Origin: Sulfurimonas sp. UBA2011
GTDB taxonomy: Bacteria > Campylobacterota > Campylobacteria > Campylobacterales > Sulfurimonadaceae
DNA: 64,000 bases
Reading direction: 5' to 3'
Assembly: GCA_002335055.1 (NCBI GenBank)
Contig: DDCH01000004.1
Span: forward strand, 91,897-155,896
The notes under the pieces were generated by a model. That model worked only from the letters and a program-made list of their open reading frames with translations, was not told the DNA's origin and did not search any database. Position 1 is the stretch's first letter, and each line of letters opens with the position of its first letter. The translations under genes were made by a program, and so were the position numbers. Shown here piece by piece: positions 43,517-53,276 of this stretch.

Positions 43517-43807
43517 ATGATAGTACATATAGTAATGTTTAAATTAAAAGACGAGAATAAACAAGCAAACTTAGTAATGATAAGAGCAGTTTTAGAGCAG
43601 TTACCAAAGAAGATAGAGGAGTTAGTATCTATGGAAATAGGGCTTAATTTTGCTGAGGGAGACCGTGCGTTTGACCTTTCTTTATATGCTACATTTAAAA
43701 CAAAAGAAGACCTTGCTACTTATGCATCTCATAAAGAGCACATAAAAGTAGTAGACTTTATCAAAACAGTTGTAACTGAGTCTAAGGTAGTTGACTACAT
43801 ACGCTAA
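43517..43807 (+). CDS. Dabb family (stress-responsive A/B barrel) protein
   Basis: A 96-residue alpha/beta-barrel protein. The starts HIVMFKLKDENKQAN and the DLSLYATFKTKEDLATYASH block are typical of Dabb proteins, with the invariant His residues VHIVM and SHKEHIKVV. Family members bind small ligands or act in stress responses. No catalytic motif is defined. It has its own promoter and lies 37 bases before the multicopper oxidase. Confidence 0.85.
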   Translation: MIVHIVMFKLKDENKQANLVMIRAVLEQLPKKIEELVSMEIGLNFAEGDRAFDLSLYATFKTKEDLATYASHKEHIKVVDFIKTVVTESKVVDYIR

Positions 43808-43844
43808 ATGTATGATATACTTAAAATAAAGGCAGGCTATTATA

Positions 43845-45296
43845 ATGCATAGACGGAATTTTGTGAAATTAAGTTTAGTTAGTGCAACATACCTCTTATC
43901 AGCTTGTAACGCAGGCGAATCTTCATCAAACAAGAGTGCAAACTTAGATGGTTTCTTGATTAACCAAGCACTGAATATCCCTCCATTATTAGACCCTATT
44001 CCAGATGTAAATGGGGTTAAACAGTTCAACTTAAACATAGAAGAAAGAACACATAATTTTTATACAGATGTTGCTTCTAATACATTTGGTATCAACCAAA
44101 GTTATTTAGGCAATACATTACGTATAAAAAATGGAGATAAAGTATCCATAAACTATACAAATAAGCTTCAAGAGGCAACAACAATGCATGGTCATGGAAT
44201 GCATGTTCCTGCAAGTATGGATGGTGGACCTAACCAAAGAATAGAACCAAACACTACATGGAGTGCTATTTACACAATAAACCAAAAGGCTTCAACAAAT
44301 TGGTACCATCCACATCTTATGGGAAAAACAGCAGAACATGTATATAAGGGTTTAACCGGTTTGATTATTTTAGAAGATAGTCAAAGTGATGTATTAGCTC
44401 TTCCTAAGACATATGGGAAAGATGATATTCCACTTGTGATTCAAGATAGAAATTTTCTAAATAAACAACTCAGTTATACTCCTGTTGCACATGATATTAT
44501 GCGAGGTTATAGAGGTGATGTTCTTTTAACAAATGGGTAAATTCAACCAAAACTTAATGCTAAAGCTGGTTTGTTAAGACTACGAATTTTAAATGGAAGT
44601 AATGGCAGTTTATATAACTTTAGTTTTAGTGATGGACGAGTGTTTAGTCAAATTGCAACGGATAATTCATTTTTAGAGTCACCAGTAGAACTAACATCTT
44701 TAAAACTTAGTCCATCAGAAAGAGCAGAGATTGTTGTTGATTTAGCTAATGATGCCAATGGAGAAGTTTTACTAAAAGTTGTAGAGCTCATAGATAACAG
44801 AAGCTTTATAGCTTTAAACATTAGTGTTGATTCACAAGCGGCTTTAGTATCGACTCTCCCTAGTAGTCTAACAACTCATGAAGTGATAGATATAAACCAA
44901 GTAGTAAGAACTCGAAACTTTACATTAGAGGGAAGTGGAAATAGGGGAAATCCTATCTTAACCATAAACAATAAAGCTATGCTTATGTCAAGAATAGACG
45001 TAACACTAAATGTTAATGAGTTAGAAATTTGGCACATAAAAAATACTATGAATCTTAATCATAACTTTCACATACATGCTACACATTTTAGGCCCTATAA
45101 ACGCAATGGAAGTACAGCAAAGATCTTAGATAATGAGCAAGGTTATAAAGACTGTATTCATCTTGGACCAAATGAAACAGTAGATATCTTAGTAAAAATG
45201 CTTGATTATACTGATGCAAGTGGAAAATATATGTATCACTGTCATTATTTAGAACATGAAGATGCTGGTATGATGGGACAGTTTGTTGTTGTGTAG
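43845..45296 (+). pseudogene. Multicopper oxidase (Tat-exported) interrupted by an in-frame stop
   Basis: A multicopper oxidase that would oxidise Cu(I) or phenols with O2. It starts with a twin-arginine signal (MHRRNFVKLSL) and a possible lipobox (LLSAC). Copper ligand blocks: HGHGMH, WYHPHLMG, HNFHIHATHF and YHCHYLEHEDAGMMGQ, the T1/T2/T3 set of the family. A TAA at 44538-44540 lies in frame between LTNG and IQPKLNAKAG, so the single frame is split into 43845-44540 and 44571-45296 with no shift. A single change (for example AAA to TAA) would explain it. The rest looks intact, so the gene is either freshly broken or misread. Confidence 0.85.
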
Positions 45297-45318
45297 AAGC
45301 CCGCTACACTTGAGTTAA

Positions 45319-45344
45319 ACACAAAAGTTCTTAGAACTTTGTGT
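45319..45344. terminator. Hairpin terminator between the multicopper oxidase and the cytochrome c pseudogene
   Basis: ACACAAAAGTTCT and AGAACTTTGTGT pair with one bulged base around a one-base centre. It lies 23 bases after the oxidase stop and 14 bases beyond the end of the convergent cytochrome remnant. Confidence 0.6.
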
Positions 45345-45357
45345 CTTCATATCTATC

Positions 45358-45647
45358 TTAAAGCCACTCGGATACAGCTTGTTTCTCATCTTCTTTTAGT
45401 TGCCCTTTAAGAGATGGCATTGTTCCAAACTTTTCTATCGCACCTGTATTACACATGCTGTTATCAAGATTTGGGTATACGATATAATCTTTTACAAAAA
45501 GTTAAGTTCATTTAAGTGTGCAAGTGCATACTCTTCTGTCATCATCTTTACATGACATGCCATACAGTTCTTTTTATAGACTTCGTAACCATTAGCAGCA
45601 AAGAGTGTAAATGCCAAAATAATACTTGATAAAAGTAGTTTTTTCCT
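45358..45647 (-). pseudogene. Remnant of a c-type cytochrome
   Basis: On the minus strand the reading begins KKLLLSSIILAFTLFAANGY, a signal peptide, then EVYKKNCMACHVKMMTEEYA with an intact heme site CMACH. The expected initiator is AGG at 45645-45647 in place of ATG. The frame then stops after NELNFL. In a second frame the sequence continues KDYIVYPNLDNSMCNTGAIE, followed by GTMPSLKGQL and ends EKQAVSEWL with a stop at 45358-45360. So the start codon is lost and a stretch in the middle is deleted and frameshifted. It lies opposite the broken multicopper oxidase. Confidence 0.75.
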
Positions 45648-45765
45648 TTTTTTCCTTTAATTATAAAAACAATAATACAAAAAGAGTGTTAAGTGATTGT
45701 TAAGAGAATTTATAAATAGATAAGATGATATTATTACACCAATATTATAAATAAGGCAATCATCT

Positions 45766-47022
45766 ATGTTAATGACAATAGTAGGCATATATACACTCTA
45801 TGTACTAATCACAATCTATACAAGTGTAATGCAAATTGGTTTTATAAATCAAGCTAAAAGAAAAGAGGCAGTTTTACTCAATGCCGAGGACTTTGTAAAA
45901 GCTGGAAACTACGGAGTTCGAAAAGAAAAGATGAACTTATTGAGTGCATTTTTTGACTATCTTATGTTTATCGCTTGGATAGGTTTTGGTGTAAAAGCAC
46001 TTCAAGAAAATGTAGTATTTGAGAATGAAGCACTCCTAAACATCGCTATAGTAATGGGTTTTGTAGTGATAAACTCACTTATCTCTCTACCTTTTGCTTA
46101 CTATGAGAAGTTTGTTATAGATAAAGAGTTCGGATTTAACAAATCTGGACTAGGTTTATGGATAAAAGATACACTTATCTCTTTTGTTTTGACACTTCTT
46201 TTTGGCTCATTAGTCGTATGGGGAATCTTTCTAATCATCTCAAACTTTACTCTTTGGTGGGTTTGGAGTTTTGTATTTATATTTGCCGTTATTATTTTGA
46301 TAAACATGCTTTACCCTGCGTTTAGAGCGACTTTTTTTGATAAGTTAACACCTCTTAAAGACGAAGAACTTGATGATAAAATAAAAGAGCTTATGGATAA
46401 GACAGGTTTTGTTAGTAGTGGTGTTTTTGTAAGTGATGCAAGTAAACGCGATGCTAGACTAAATGCTTACTTCGGTGGGTTTGGAAAAGCTAAACGTGTT
46501 GTTCTTTTTGACACACTTATAGAGAAGTTAACTACAAAAGAGTTACTTGCAGTTTTAGGACATGAACTAGGACACTTTGCACATGGAGATATCTATAAAA
46601 ATATAGGACTTGTAGGTGCTATGCTTTTTGTGATGTTTGGCATTTTTGGAAACTTACCTGAGTCACTTTACTTAGAAATGGGTTTAAGCACTGAGCCTTA
46701 TGTTGTGATGATCCTACTTATGCTTTTTATGCCAGTTTTAGGTTTTGTTATGATGCCAATCATGGGAATAGTTAGTCGCCACAATGAATATGCAGCAGAT
46801 AAAATGGGAAGTGAACTCGGTGGACCAGCAGGAGCGATAGAACTTGCAAATGCACTCCAAAAGTTAGTGACTGAGAACAAAAGTTTTCCACTATCACATC
46901 CACTATATATCTTCTTTCATTACACACATCCACCTGTGTTAGAGAGACTAAAAGAGCTTGGTGTAGACATAAATGATACAAGTAGTAGTTCACTAGAGGC
47001 TAAATGCGAAGCAAATATCTAG
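45766..47022 (+). CDS. M48 family metalloprotease (Ste24/HtpX-like)
   Basis: A 418-residue membrane zinc protease. The zinc motif is VLGHELGHFAHGD (HExxH), with a downstream Glu in NEYAADKMG. Several transmembrane helices are at the N-terminus (about residues 3-25, 60-85, 100-120, 150-200) and two follow the catalytic motif. This matches the CAAX-protease-like M48 proteins that bacteria use for membrane-protein quality control. The C-terminus overlaps the prmC start by 19 bases. Confidence 0.88.
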   Translation: MLMTIVGIYTLYVLITIYTSVMQIGFINQAKRKEAVLLNAEDFVKAGNYGVRKEKMNLLSAFFDYLMFIAWIGFGVKALQENVVFENEALLNIAIVMGFVVINSLISLPFAYYEKFVIDKEFGFNKSGLGLWIKDTLISFVLTLLFGSLVVWGIFLIISNFTLWWVWSFVFIFAVIILINMLYPAFRATFFDKLTPLKDEELDDKIKELMDKTGFVSSGVFVSDASKRDARLNAYFGGFGKAKRVVLFDTLIEKLTTKELLAVLGHELGHFAHGDIYKNIGLVGAMLFVMFGIFGNLPESLYLEMGLSTEPYVVMILLMLFMPVLGFVMMPIMGIVSRHNEYAADKMGSELGGPAGAIELANALQKLVTENKSFPLSHPLYIFFHYTHPPVLERLKELGVDINDTSSSSLEAKCEANI

Positions 47023-47840
47023 TAAAAGAGCTATTAAAAGAGATAACAGAGCTTTTAAACCCTCATATACCTCGAGCATCAAGAGAGGCACAATTACTTC
47101 TTATGGCTCATTTAAACATAGATGAGCTATGGATTATCACTCATCAGTCTAGTGAAGTAGCAGATACTCAAAAACTTTTTGACTGGGTAAATAGACGAAT
47201 AAAAAATGAGCCATTTGAATACATAACAAATAGTGTGAGTTTTTATAGTGAAGAGTTTTTTATAAAAGAGGGTGCCCTCATCCCTCGACCTGAAACAGAA
47301 CTACTTATAGATGAAGTCATAAAGAACTTTCCTGATAAAGAAAGTGCACTTACCTTTGTGGAAGTGGGAGTAGGGAGTGGTATTATTTCCGTTATATTAG
47401 CTCGTCATTTTCTAAATGCAAGATTTATTGCAGTAGACATCTCGCAAGCAGCTCTTGACATAGCAAAAGTAAATGTAGACAAGTTTGGACTCAGTGAGAG
47501 AATAGAACTACGCCTAGGTTCTTTACTTGAACCAATAACTGAGAAGGTTGACTACCTTGTCTCAAACCCCCCTTATATAGAAGATGGAGTTGCATTAGAG
47601 TCAAACCTGGACTATGAACCGCAAAATGCCCTTTTTGGTGGTAAAGTAGGGGATGAGATTATTAAAGAGCTTCTTGATGAAGTCTTAAAACAAAAGATTA
47701 AGTTTTTTACTTGTGAGATGGGTTATGACCAACAAGATAAAATACGAACATATTTAGAAAATAAAAACATAGAAAGTTTAGAGTTTTACAAAGACTATAG
47801 TTCTTTTGATAGAGGCTTTACACTGAAGGTACAAACATGA
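47004..47840 (+). CDS. prmC: Release-factor glutamine methyltransferase
   Basis: Methylates the Gln of the GGQ motif in peptide-chain release factors. The 278-residue protein has the SAM-binding block FVEVGVGSGIISVILARH, ALDIAKVNVDKFGL and the catalytic NPPY motif in LVSNPPYIEDG. The N-terminal helical part (LLKEITELLNPHIPRASREA) matches PrmC. It overlaps the M48 end and its stop overlaps the next gene (ATGA at 47837). Confidence 0.93.
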   Translation: MRSKYLVKELLKEITELLNPHIPRASREAQLLLMAHLNIDELWIITHQSSEVADTQKLFDWVNRRIKNEPFEYITNSVSFYSEEFFIKEGALIPRPETELLIDEVIKNFPDKESALTFVEVGVGSGIISVILARHFLNARFIAVDISQAALDIAKVNVDKFGLSERIELRLGSLLEPITEKVDYLVSNPPYIEDGVALESNLDYEPQNALFGGKVGDEIIKELLDEVLKQKIKFFTCEMGYDQQDKIRTYLENKNIESLEFYKDYSSFDRGFTLKVQT

Positions 47841-48316
47841 AAAAAAACATTTATATTGACTTTATTTACTTGATTATCTTAGCTGCTTCTTTTGGAGGAG
47901 TTATGGTTTTAGGTGCATTGGTTGCACCAGTTATCTTTCATACAGATAGAATTGTCTCCGAGGTACTCATTGACCATTATAACGCCGGTATTATTATGGG
48001 TGAGATGTTTCACCGTTTTTCTTACTGGGTTTATTTCTTAGCTACTTTTGTTGTTTTGTATGAGGCTATCTCTTATAAAAGTGGTTTTCGTGATGCTATC
48101 ACTCTTGCATCTGCTGTCATTGTTGCTGGAACATCTTTGATGTTTAGTGCTGTATATTCACCAAGAATATTAGAAATGCAAGCCATGGGAAGAGAAGCGA
48201 CACAGAGTGATACTTTTGAACAAATTCATATCGCTAGTGAGATAGACTTTAAAGTCTTAGCTGTAGCACTTATCGTTCTTTTTGTAAGACGACTTATGCT
48301 ACTTCGTACTGTTTAG
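47837..48316 (+). CDS. DUF4149 domain membrane protein
   Basis: A 159-residue protein with four transmembrane helices. The first contains the family block FGGVMVLGALVAPVIFHTD, and the pattern GIIMGEMFHRFSYW follows. These match DUF4149, a small family of unknown function. The start overlaps the prmC stop, so M48, prmC and this gene form one coupled unit. Confidence 0.82.
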   Translation: MKKNIYIDFIYLIILAASFGGVMVLGALVAPVIFHTDRIVSEVLIDHYNAGIIMGEMFHRFSYWVYFLATFVVLYEAISYKSGFRDAITLASAVIVAGTSLMFSAVYSPRILEMQAMGREATQSDTFEQIHIASEIDFKVLAVALIVLFVRRLMLLRTV

Positions 48317-48336
48317 TACTTTTTCTTGTGAGCAGT

Positions 48337-48630
48337 CTATCTGCCACCAAATTTATCATGCCACCATTCTGATGGAGAAAAAGTTCTAGTTTTAATAGCA
48401 TCTTCATCAAATGGATACTCATAGTTATTGCAATAGTCCAAAACTATTTCATATGCATCATTTATCTTCATACTCATTTTAGTAGCTTTGTCTTGATCAT
48501 GGCTATATTTATCAGGGTGCCATTTTTTCATTAAAAATTTATATTTGTTTTTGATTTCTTTAAGAGAAGAGGTTTCGCGAAGGCCAAGGAGTGTTTTGGC
48601 CTTCATGAGTCTTTCATATGAAGTAGACAC
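48337..48630 (-). CDS. J-domain protein (DnaJ-like), short
   Basis: A 97-residue protein consisting of one J domain. The HPD motif is in MKKWHPDKYSHDQD, preceded by the helix I-II stretch KAKTLLGLRETSSLKEIKNK. J domains stimulate DnaK ATPase. It lacks the zinc-finger and substrate-binding parts of DnaJ, so it is a co-chaperone of specialised use. It follows ftsZ by 4 bases, the end of the division operon. Confidence 0.87.
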   Translation of the reverse strand: MSTSYERLMKAKTLLGLRETSSLKEIKNKYKFLMKKWHPDKYSHDQDKATKMSMKINDAYEIVLDYCNNYEYPFDEDAIKTRTFSPSEWWHDKFGGR

Positions 48631-48634
48631 GGTT

Positions 48635-49753
48635 TTAGTCTTGTTGTTGTCTCATATAGGCAGGTATATCAAGGTAGTCTGCATTTAAATCACCACCAAC
48701 CACTAAACGAGGACGAACTTTTGCACGAGGCATACTAGGAGTTTCACTTACAAACTCAGGATTGTTTGTAGTTTCTACTTCTTTTTCAAAACCAGTTGCA
48801 ACTATTGTAATCTTTACATAGTTTTCAGCTAAGTTTGTATCTGTTGATGTTCCAAAAATTATATCAGCTTCATCATCAGCACTTTCATTTACAACATTCA
48901 TTGCATCATAGATTTCCATAATAGGAAAGTCAGGGTGCATGTTAAAGTGCACTAAAACACCTAAAGCTCCATTTATAGACATGTTATCAAGTAAAGGAGA
49001 CTCAATAGCAGCTTTAATAGCTTCATATGCAGCATTCTCACCTTCGTGCTCACCAACACCCATAAGAGCCATACCTTTATGGTTCATTACAGTTTGTAAA
49101 TCGGCGAAGTCAAGGTTGATGTCATTATCTCCATTTGCAAGGATAACACCAGATGTTCCACTAACAGCTTGTGCTAAAATACCATCAACTATTTTAAAAC
49201 TATCTTTGAGTCCTAACTTTCTATCGATGATAGATAAAAGCTTGTCATTTGGAATTACAACAATAGAGTCAGACTCTTTTTTTAACTCTTCAAGACCTTG
49301 CTCAGCAAGTTTAAGTCTTTTTTTACCTTCAAATGTGAAAGGTTTAGTCACAACAGCGATAGTAAGTGCTCCAACTTCTTTAGCGATTTTAGCAACAATA
49401 GGTGCAGCACCTGTTCCTGTTCCACCACCAAGTCCAGCTGAGATAAATACGATGTCAGCACCCTCTAAAGAAGCACGAATTTCATCGTAGTTTTCTAAAG
49501 CAGAATCTTTACCAACTTCAGGCTTCATTCCAGCACCAAGACCTTTAGTAAGTTTAGCACCGATTTGAATCTTTGATGCTGCAGAGTCTTCACTCAGAAC
49601 TTGTGCATCAGTATTTACTAGGATCATTTCAATACCAGTAACACCTTCTTTAAGCATATGACCAATCATGTTTCCACCACCGCCACCAACACCAACAGCT
49701 ATAATTCTTGCACCGGTTACATTACTTGCTTCTTCTACTACAAATGGTTCCAT
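48635..49753 (-). CDS. ftsZ: Cell division protein FtsZ
   Basis: The tubulin-like GTPase that forms the Z ring. The 372-residue protein has the VGVGGGGGNMIGHM N-terminus, the tubulin signature GGGTGTGAAP, and the T7 loop NGDNDINLDFADLQTV. The end has the conserved partner-binding peptide DYLDIPAYMRQQ. Length is normal. It follows ftsA in the same operon. Confidence 0.97.
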   Translation of the reverse strand: MEPFVVEEASNVTGARIIAVGVGGGGGNMIGHMLKEGVTGIEMILVNTDAQVLSEDSAASKIQIGAKLTKGLGAGMKPEVGKDSALENYDEIRASLEGADIVFISAGLGGGTGTGAAPIVAKIAKEVGALTIAVVTKPFTFEGKKRLKLAEQGLEELKKESDSIVVIPNDKLLSIIDRKLGLKDSFKIVDGILAQAVSGTSGVILANGDNDINLDFADLQTVMNHKGMALMGVGEHEGENAAYEAIKAAIESPLLDNMSINGALGVLVHFNMHPDFPIMEIYDAMNVVNESADDEADIIFGTSTDTNLAENYVKITIVATGFEKEVETTNNPEFVSETPSMPRAKVRPRLVVGGDLNADYLDIPAYMRQQQD

Positions 49754-49765
49754 TATCTCACTCCT

Positions 49766-51124
49766 TTAAAATAACTGGGTAGCCCAGTTCCAAAATTTAC
49801 TCAAGCTAGCAGCTTCATCACTCTTTTTCTCTTTTTTATTATCTAAAGATATCATACTCGGTTTTTCTTCATCTAAACTAACAGAAGCCGTAGGTATCTC
49901 TAAAGATGGTGTTAGTGTTACATCTACTTGAGATGTAGGTGTCTCATTTCTATGACGTACTCGCTTGTTTGCATCAATCTCATAAGGAGTATATGCATAA
50001 GCTGAGTACATAACAAGACCTATAACACTTGAAAACTCTGCCCCTCGAAGTTCATCAAAAAGACCATCCATTTCTATAGGACGAGCTAATCTTACAGGTT
50101 GTGAACCAAAAGTTGCTATTGCTAACTCTCTGATACCTTCCATCTTAGAAAAACCACCAGTAAGTACAATACCTGCACCTATTTGATCTTTTAAACCACT
50201 ATTTTCTATAAACTGAGCTAGAATCATAAGTGTCTCTTCAACTCTCGCATAAATGACATTGTGAACAACATCTAAAGAAACTTCATGAGTATTGTCTACA
50301 TCACCAATAACAGGAATTTCTATAAGATCATTACTTTGGTTTGTTAATGAACCATATGTAAGTTTAACATTGTCAGCAACATTAAGTGGTGTATGAAGTG
50401 CCATTGATAAGTCAGATGTTATATGGTTTGAACCTACACCTAAGAACTCATTATATCTAATAGAGTTTCCAGCATGAATAACAATATTACTTGTGTTACC
50501 ACCCATATCTATTAAAGCTACACCTAGCTCTTTTTCATCACTATTAAGAGTTGCTATAGAAGATGCATAAGAGTTAAGAACTATATTTTCTACTTCAACA
50601 CCAGCACCTCGTACAGCTTTTTTTAGGTTGTTAAGGTTCGATTTTTGAGTAGTGATGATATGAGTTTCTACTTCTAAACGCGAAGCATTCATTCCAAGTG
50701 GGTCTTCTATAAAGTCTTGGTCATCTACTTTAAAGTTAAAAGGTAGGGCATGTAAGACTTCATACTCGTTAGGAATATTAGCGTTATATAAAGATGTGTG
50801 CATAACACGTTCAATCTCTTTAAAACTAATTTCTTTACTTTGGATATTTACAATACCATTTGAGTTGAGGCTCTTAGTATATGCTCCACTCATCGAAACG
50901 ATTGCTGAACTAACATTACTTCCTGAAACACGCTTAGCATCTTCAACTGCTGTTTTGATACTGCGTGATGCAAGTTCTATATTTATTATACTACCGCGCT
51001 TAAGACCTTGTGCTTTAGTTGTACCAGCTCCGGTTATTGCAATGTTATTATCATTGTCAATCTGAGCGATAATAGCACATATTTTTGTTGAGCCAATATC
51101 AATGGCTAAAACAGTTCTGCTCAA
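49766..51124 (-). CDS. ftsA: Cell division protein FtsA
   Basis: The actin-like protein that tethers FtsZ to the membrane. The 452-residue protein opens with VLAIDIGSTKICAIIA, the phosphate-1 motif, has VALIDMGGNTSNIVI (phosphate 2) and GIVLTGGFSKMEGI (adenosine motif). The C-terminal amphipathic helix is LSKFWNWATQLF, the membrane anchor. The start is TTG at 51124, just after the upstream stop, with AAGGA about 10 bases upstream. The first in-frame ATG is much further in and would remove the phosphate-1 motif. Confidence 0.95.
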   Translation of the reverse strand: MSRTVLAIDIGSTKICAIIAQIDNDNNIAITGAGTTKAQGLKRGSIINIELASRSIKTAVEDAKRVSGSNVSSAIVSMSGAYTKSLNSNGIVNIQSKEISFKEIERVMHTSLYNANIPNEYEVLHALPFNFKVDDQDFIEDPLGMNASRLEVETHIITTQKSNLNNLKKAVRGAGVEVENIVLNSYASSIATLNSDEKELGVALIDMGGNTSNIVIHAGNSIRYNEFLGVGSNHITSDLSMALHTPLNVADNVKLTYGSLTNQSNDLIEIPVIGDVDNTHEVSLDVVHNVIYARVEETLMILAQFIENSGLKDQIGAGIVLTGGFSKMEGIRELAIATFGSQPVRLARPIEMDGLFDELRGAEFSSVIGLVMYSAYAYTPYEIDANKRVRHRNETPTSQVDVTLTPSLEIPTASVSLDEEKPSMISLDNKKEKKSDEAASLSKFWNWATQLF

Positions 51125-51125
51125 T

Positions 51126-52592
51126 TTAGAGTCCTTGAAGAAAAATCTCTGTTTGGTACTTATTTTCTAAGGTTTTAATTAAAGCCTTAGAAAACATACC
51201 ACTCTTCAGTTTTTTAACTGAAGAAGCTAAGTCGTCATTTGATTTATCAAGCAATCTTTGTTCCAAAATGTAGTAAAGAACAATTTTTTGACTGTTTAAT
51301 ACTATGTAAGAGCGCTTTTTATCGCTGACAAAGAGCTTTTGTAAAAATTCTGTAGCTTCTGTTTGTGTTAGTCCCTTGATCTGGTTGATATCTCTACTTG
51401 TTATAAAAGGAGTGTTAGTTCCCTTAAATGTAGCTATCGAATTATTTGCTAACTCTTGAAGTTTAGTCTTTTTTGTTTGTGTTGTGTAAACAGTTACCAA
51501 ATCTGATTTAGCATTTTCATAACTTTTTGGCATTGAAGGATTAACTTTGATTAATTCAAAAGTATGATATACACCATTTACTAAAACAGGTTTCATGTAT
51601 GGTGATGTTAGTGAAAGTTTAGATATCTTGTCAAGTGTCTTAGCATCAAAGCGATTCTCTACTGTTGAGAGTGTAGCAGACTTAAATACTACATCAGATG
51701 CTAATTTCCCTTTTTTGTAAGATATATATGTTCTAAGTGCCTTATCTTTAGTTGCTTTAGCATTTAACTCTGTTATCACTAAATCTTTAGCACTGTCAAG
51801 TGAAAGAATTTTCCCTTCGTCATCTTTAAAGTGTGTTTTATTATCATTATAATAGTTGGCGATTTTTTTATCATCATAAGATTGTTTAACTTTTTCTTGC
51901 GTTATGTATTTTACATCATATGATACGGCACTCATAAAGTTTTTTTTGCTTGTTTCCCAAAAAGGTTTAAGTAAAGCATCTGAAGTGTCGATTCTAATAT
52001 CATCTAAACTGAGCACCTTATAGTTGATCTTATCAGTGATATTCATAAGTGTATTTAAAATATTTATTTCATTTTCACTTGTTTGAACTGGAAGTAGTTT
52101 GAGTAGTTTTTGAATAAGTAAATCTTTTCTGAGGTCAGTTTCATACTCTTTTGTAGACAAGTTATTTTGTGAAAGAACAATTTTATAAGATTCTTTATCA
52201 AAGACACCATCTTTAAAAAAGTACTCTTGTTTAGTAAGTGAGGCGATAAGCTCTTCATCGCTAAGTTCTAAATCATATGAAGCAGCTAGATTTAAGAGTA
52301 GTGCTTGTTGGACAAGTTCTTCTAAGGCTTGCTTTTGAAGTCCAAACTGTTTTGCTTTTTCTTCATCAAAGTCACCTTGAAACATTTCATTGTATTTCGC
52401 ATATAAACGAGAGTAACCTTTTTGTAAACTTCCCTGTGTTATTTCAATATTTCCAACTTTTGCAACTGCTCCAGCTTTATCGCCATAACTATATTGACCC
52501 CAACCAACAAAACCTGCACCAACAAATGCTATTGTTGAAATCCAGATAGTTATTATTAACCATTTTTTATGTCTTTGCATCCATGTAATCAT
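51126..52592 (-). CDS. SurA/PpiD-like peptidyl-prolyl isomerase family protein
   Basis: A 488-residue protein with one transmembrane segment (about residues 10-30) and a large periplasmic part. The N-terminus MITWMQRHKKWLIITIWISTI followed by VGWGQYSYGD resembles the SurA_N_3/PpiD-type start, and the region VGNIEITQGSLQKGYSRLYA is a SurA-like chaperone segment. The rotamase region near residues 230-350 is divergent (FKDDEGKILSLDSAKDLVI), so catalysis is uncertain. It is probably a periplasmic folding factor. It sits directly upstream of ftsA, the usual context in Campylobacterota. Confidence 0.82.
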   Translation of the reverse strand: MITWMQRHKKWLIITIWISTIAFVGAGFVGWGQYSYGDKAGAVAKVGNIEITQGSLQKGYSRLYAKYNEMFQGDFDEEKAKQFGLQKQALEELVQQALLLNLAASYDLELSDEELIASLTKQEYFFKDGVFDKESYKIVLSQNNLSTKEYETDLRKDLLIQKLLKLLPVQTSENEINILNTLMNITDKINYKVLSLDDIRIDTSDALLKPFWETSKKNFMSAVSYDVKYITQEKVKQSYDDKKIANYYNDNKTHFKDDEGKILSLDSAKDLVITELNAKATKDKALRTYISYKKGKLASDVVFKSATLSTVENRFDAKTLDKISKLSLTSPYMKPVLVNGVYHTFELIKVNPSMPKSYENAKSDLVTVYTTQTKKTKLQELANNSIATFKGTNTPFITSRDINQIKGLTQTEATEFLQKLFVSDKKRSYIVLNSQKIVLYYILEQRLLDKSNDDLASSVKKLKSGMFSKALIKTLENKYQTEIFLQGL

Positions 52593-52682
52593 ATTAAATA
52601 AAACCTTACTTTTTGGTATTTATGTAATAATAGGTAAATTAGGATTAAACCTTGATAAAAATTGATTTAATTAAGCAGAGAA

Positions 52683-53273
52683 TTATTCGGTGTCGAAGTT
52701 ACTGTGAGAATTGTCTAACATAAGTAAACGACAACTTTTCTCTAATATGGCAAGTTTCTTCGCCATTTCATGGATGTCTCGGCTATAAGCATATACACCA
52801 TACCCACGTATAACCATGATGTTAGTGTTGTTTGTTTGTAGGTAATAAGGAATCTCACTATCGGCTCTATCGTACCAGTCTTCAAACTGTTTTGGGTCAA
52901 TTATATCAATAGAACCTATTTCTTTGTAGCCAAAGTAGTCTTTTGGAATGATTGTTTCATGTTGGAGTGAGTAGGCTGTTGTGAACTGTGGCATAGAAAA
53001 ACAGATAAACTTTGCTTCACTAATTTGTGAGTAGATACTAAAATGAATTTTTGCATCTATACTCGCTTGTTTCCATCTATAGTCTTTTTTAAAATAAAGC
53101 TCAATTAGGCTTGTTTCATCAAGGGCATCAAAAATAGCTTCTTTTGTGTTTATAATAAAACGGTTTGACTCTGTCTTTGCTGAAATGCTTCCATGGTAAA
53201 TACCAAAGAAATCTTTTCTAAACATTGAGAGTGCAAGTGTAGAGAGCTTATTTTTAAGACTTTGTTTATTCAT
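52683..53273 (-). CDS. Class II aldolase/adducin-like protein
   Basis: A 196-residue protein with the fold of class II aldolases and adducin. It contains FGIYHGSISAKTESNRFII near the start and MVIRGYGVYAYSRDIHEM near the C-terminus, where the family usually shows GxHG. The metal-binding His residues are partly missing (the G-H-G position is RGYGVYA), so aldolase activity is doubtful. It lies between dnaJ and the SurA-like gene in the division operon. The role is unknown. Confidence 0.75.
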   Translation of the reverse strand: MNKQSLKNKLSTLALSMFRKDFFGIYHGSISAKTESNRFIINTKEAIFDALDETSLIELYFKKDYRWKQASIDAKIHFSIYSQISEAKFICFSMPQFTTAYSLQHETIIPKDYFGYKEIGSIDIIDPKQFEDWYDRADSEIPYYLQTNNTNIMVIRGYGVYAYSRDIHEMAKKLAILEKSCRLLMLDNSHSNFDTE

Positions 53274-53276
53274 GAT

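Noticed and set aside
43845..45296. Two separate cupredoxin genes instead of one broken oxidase
   Set aside because: The halves are in the same frame and join into one continuous family-length protein. The second half has no ribosome site or signal.
48939..49490. A 183-codon plus-strand frame inside ftsZ
   Set aside because: It is antisense to a fully conserved ftsZ, rich in Ser and Pro from codon shadowing, with no match and no ribosome site.
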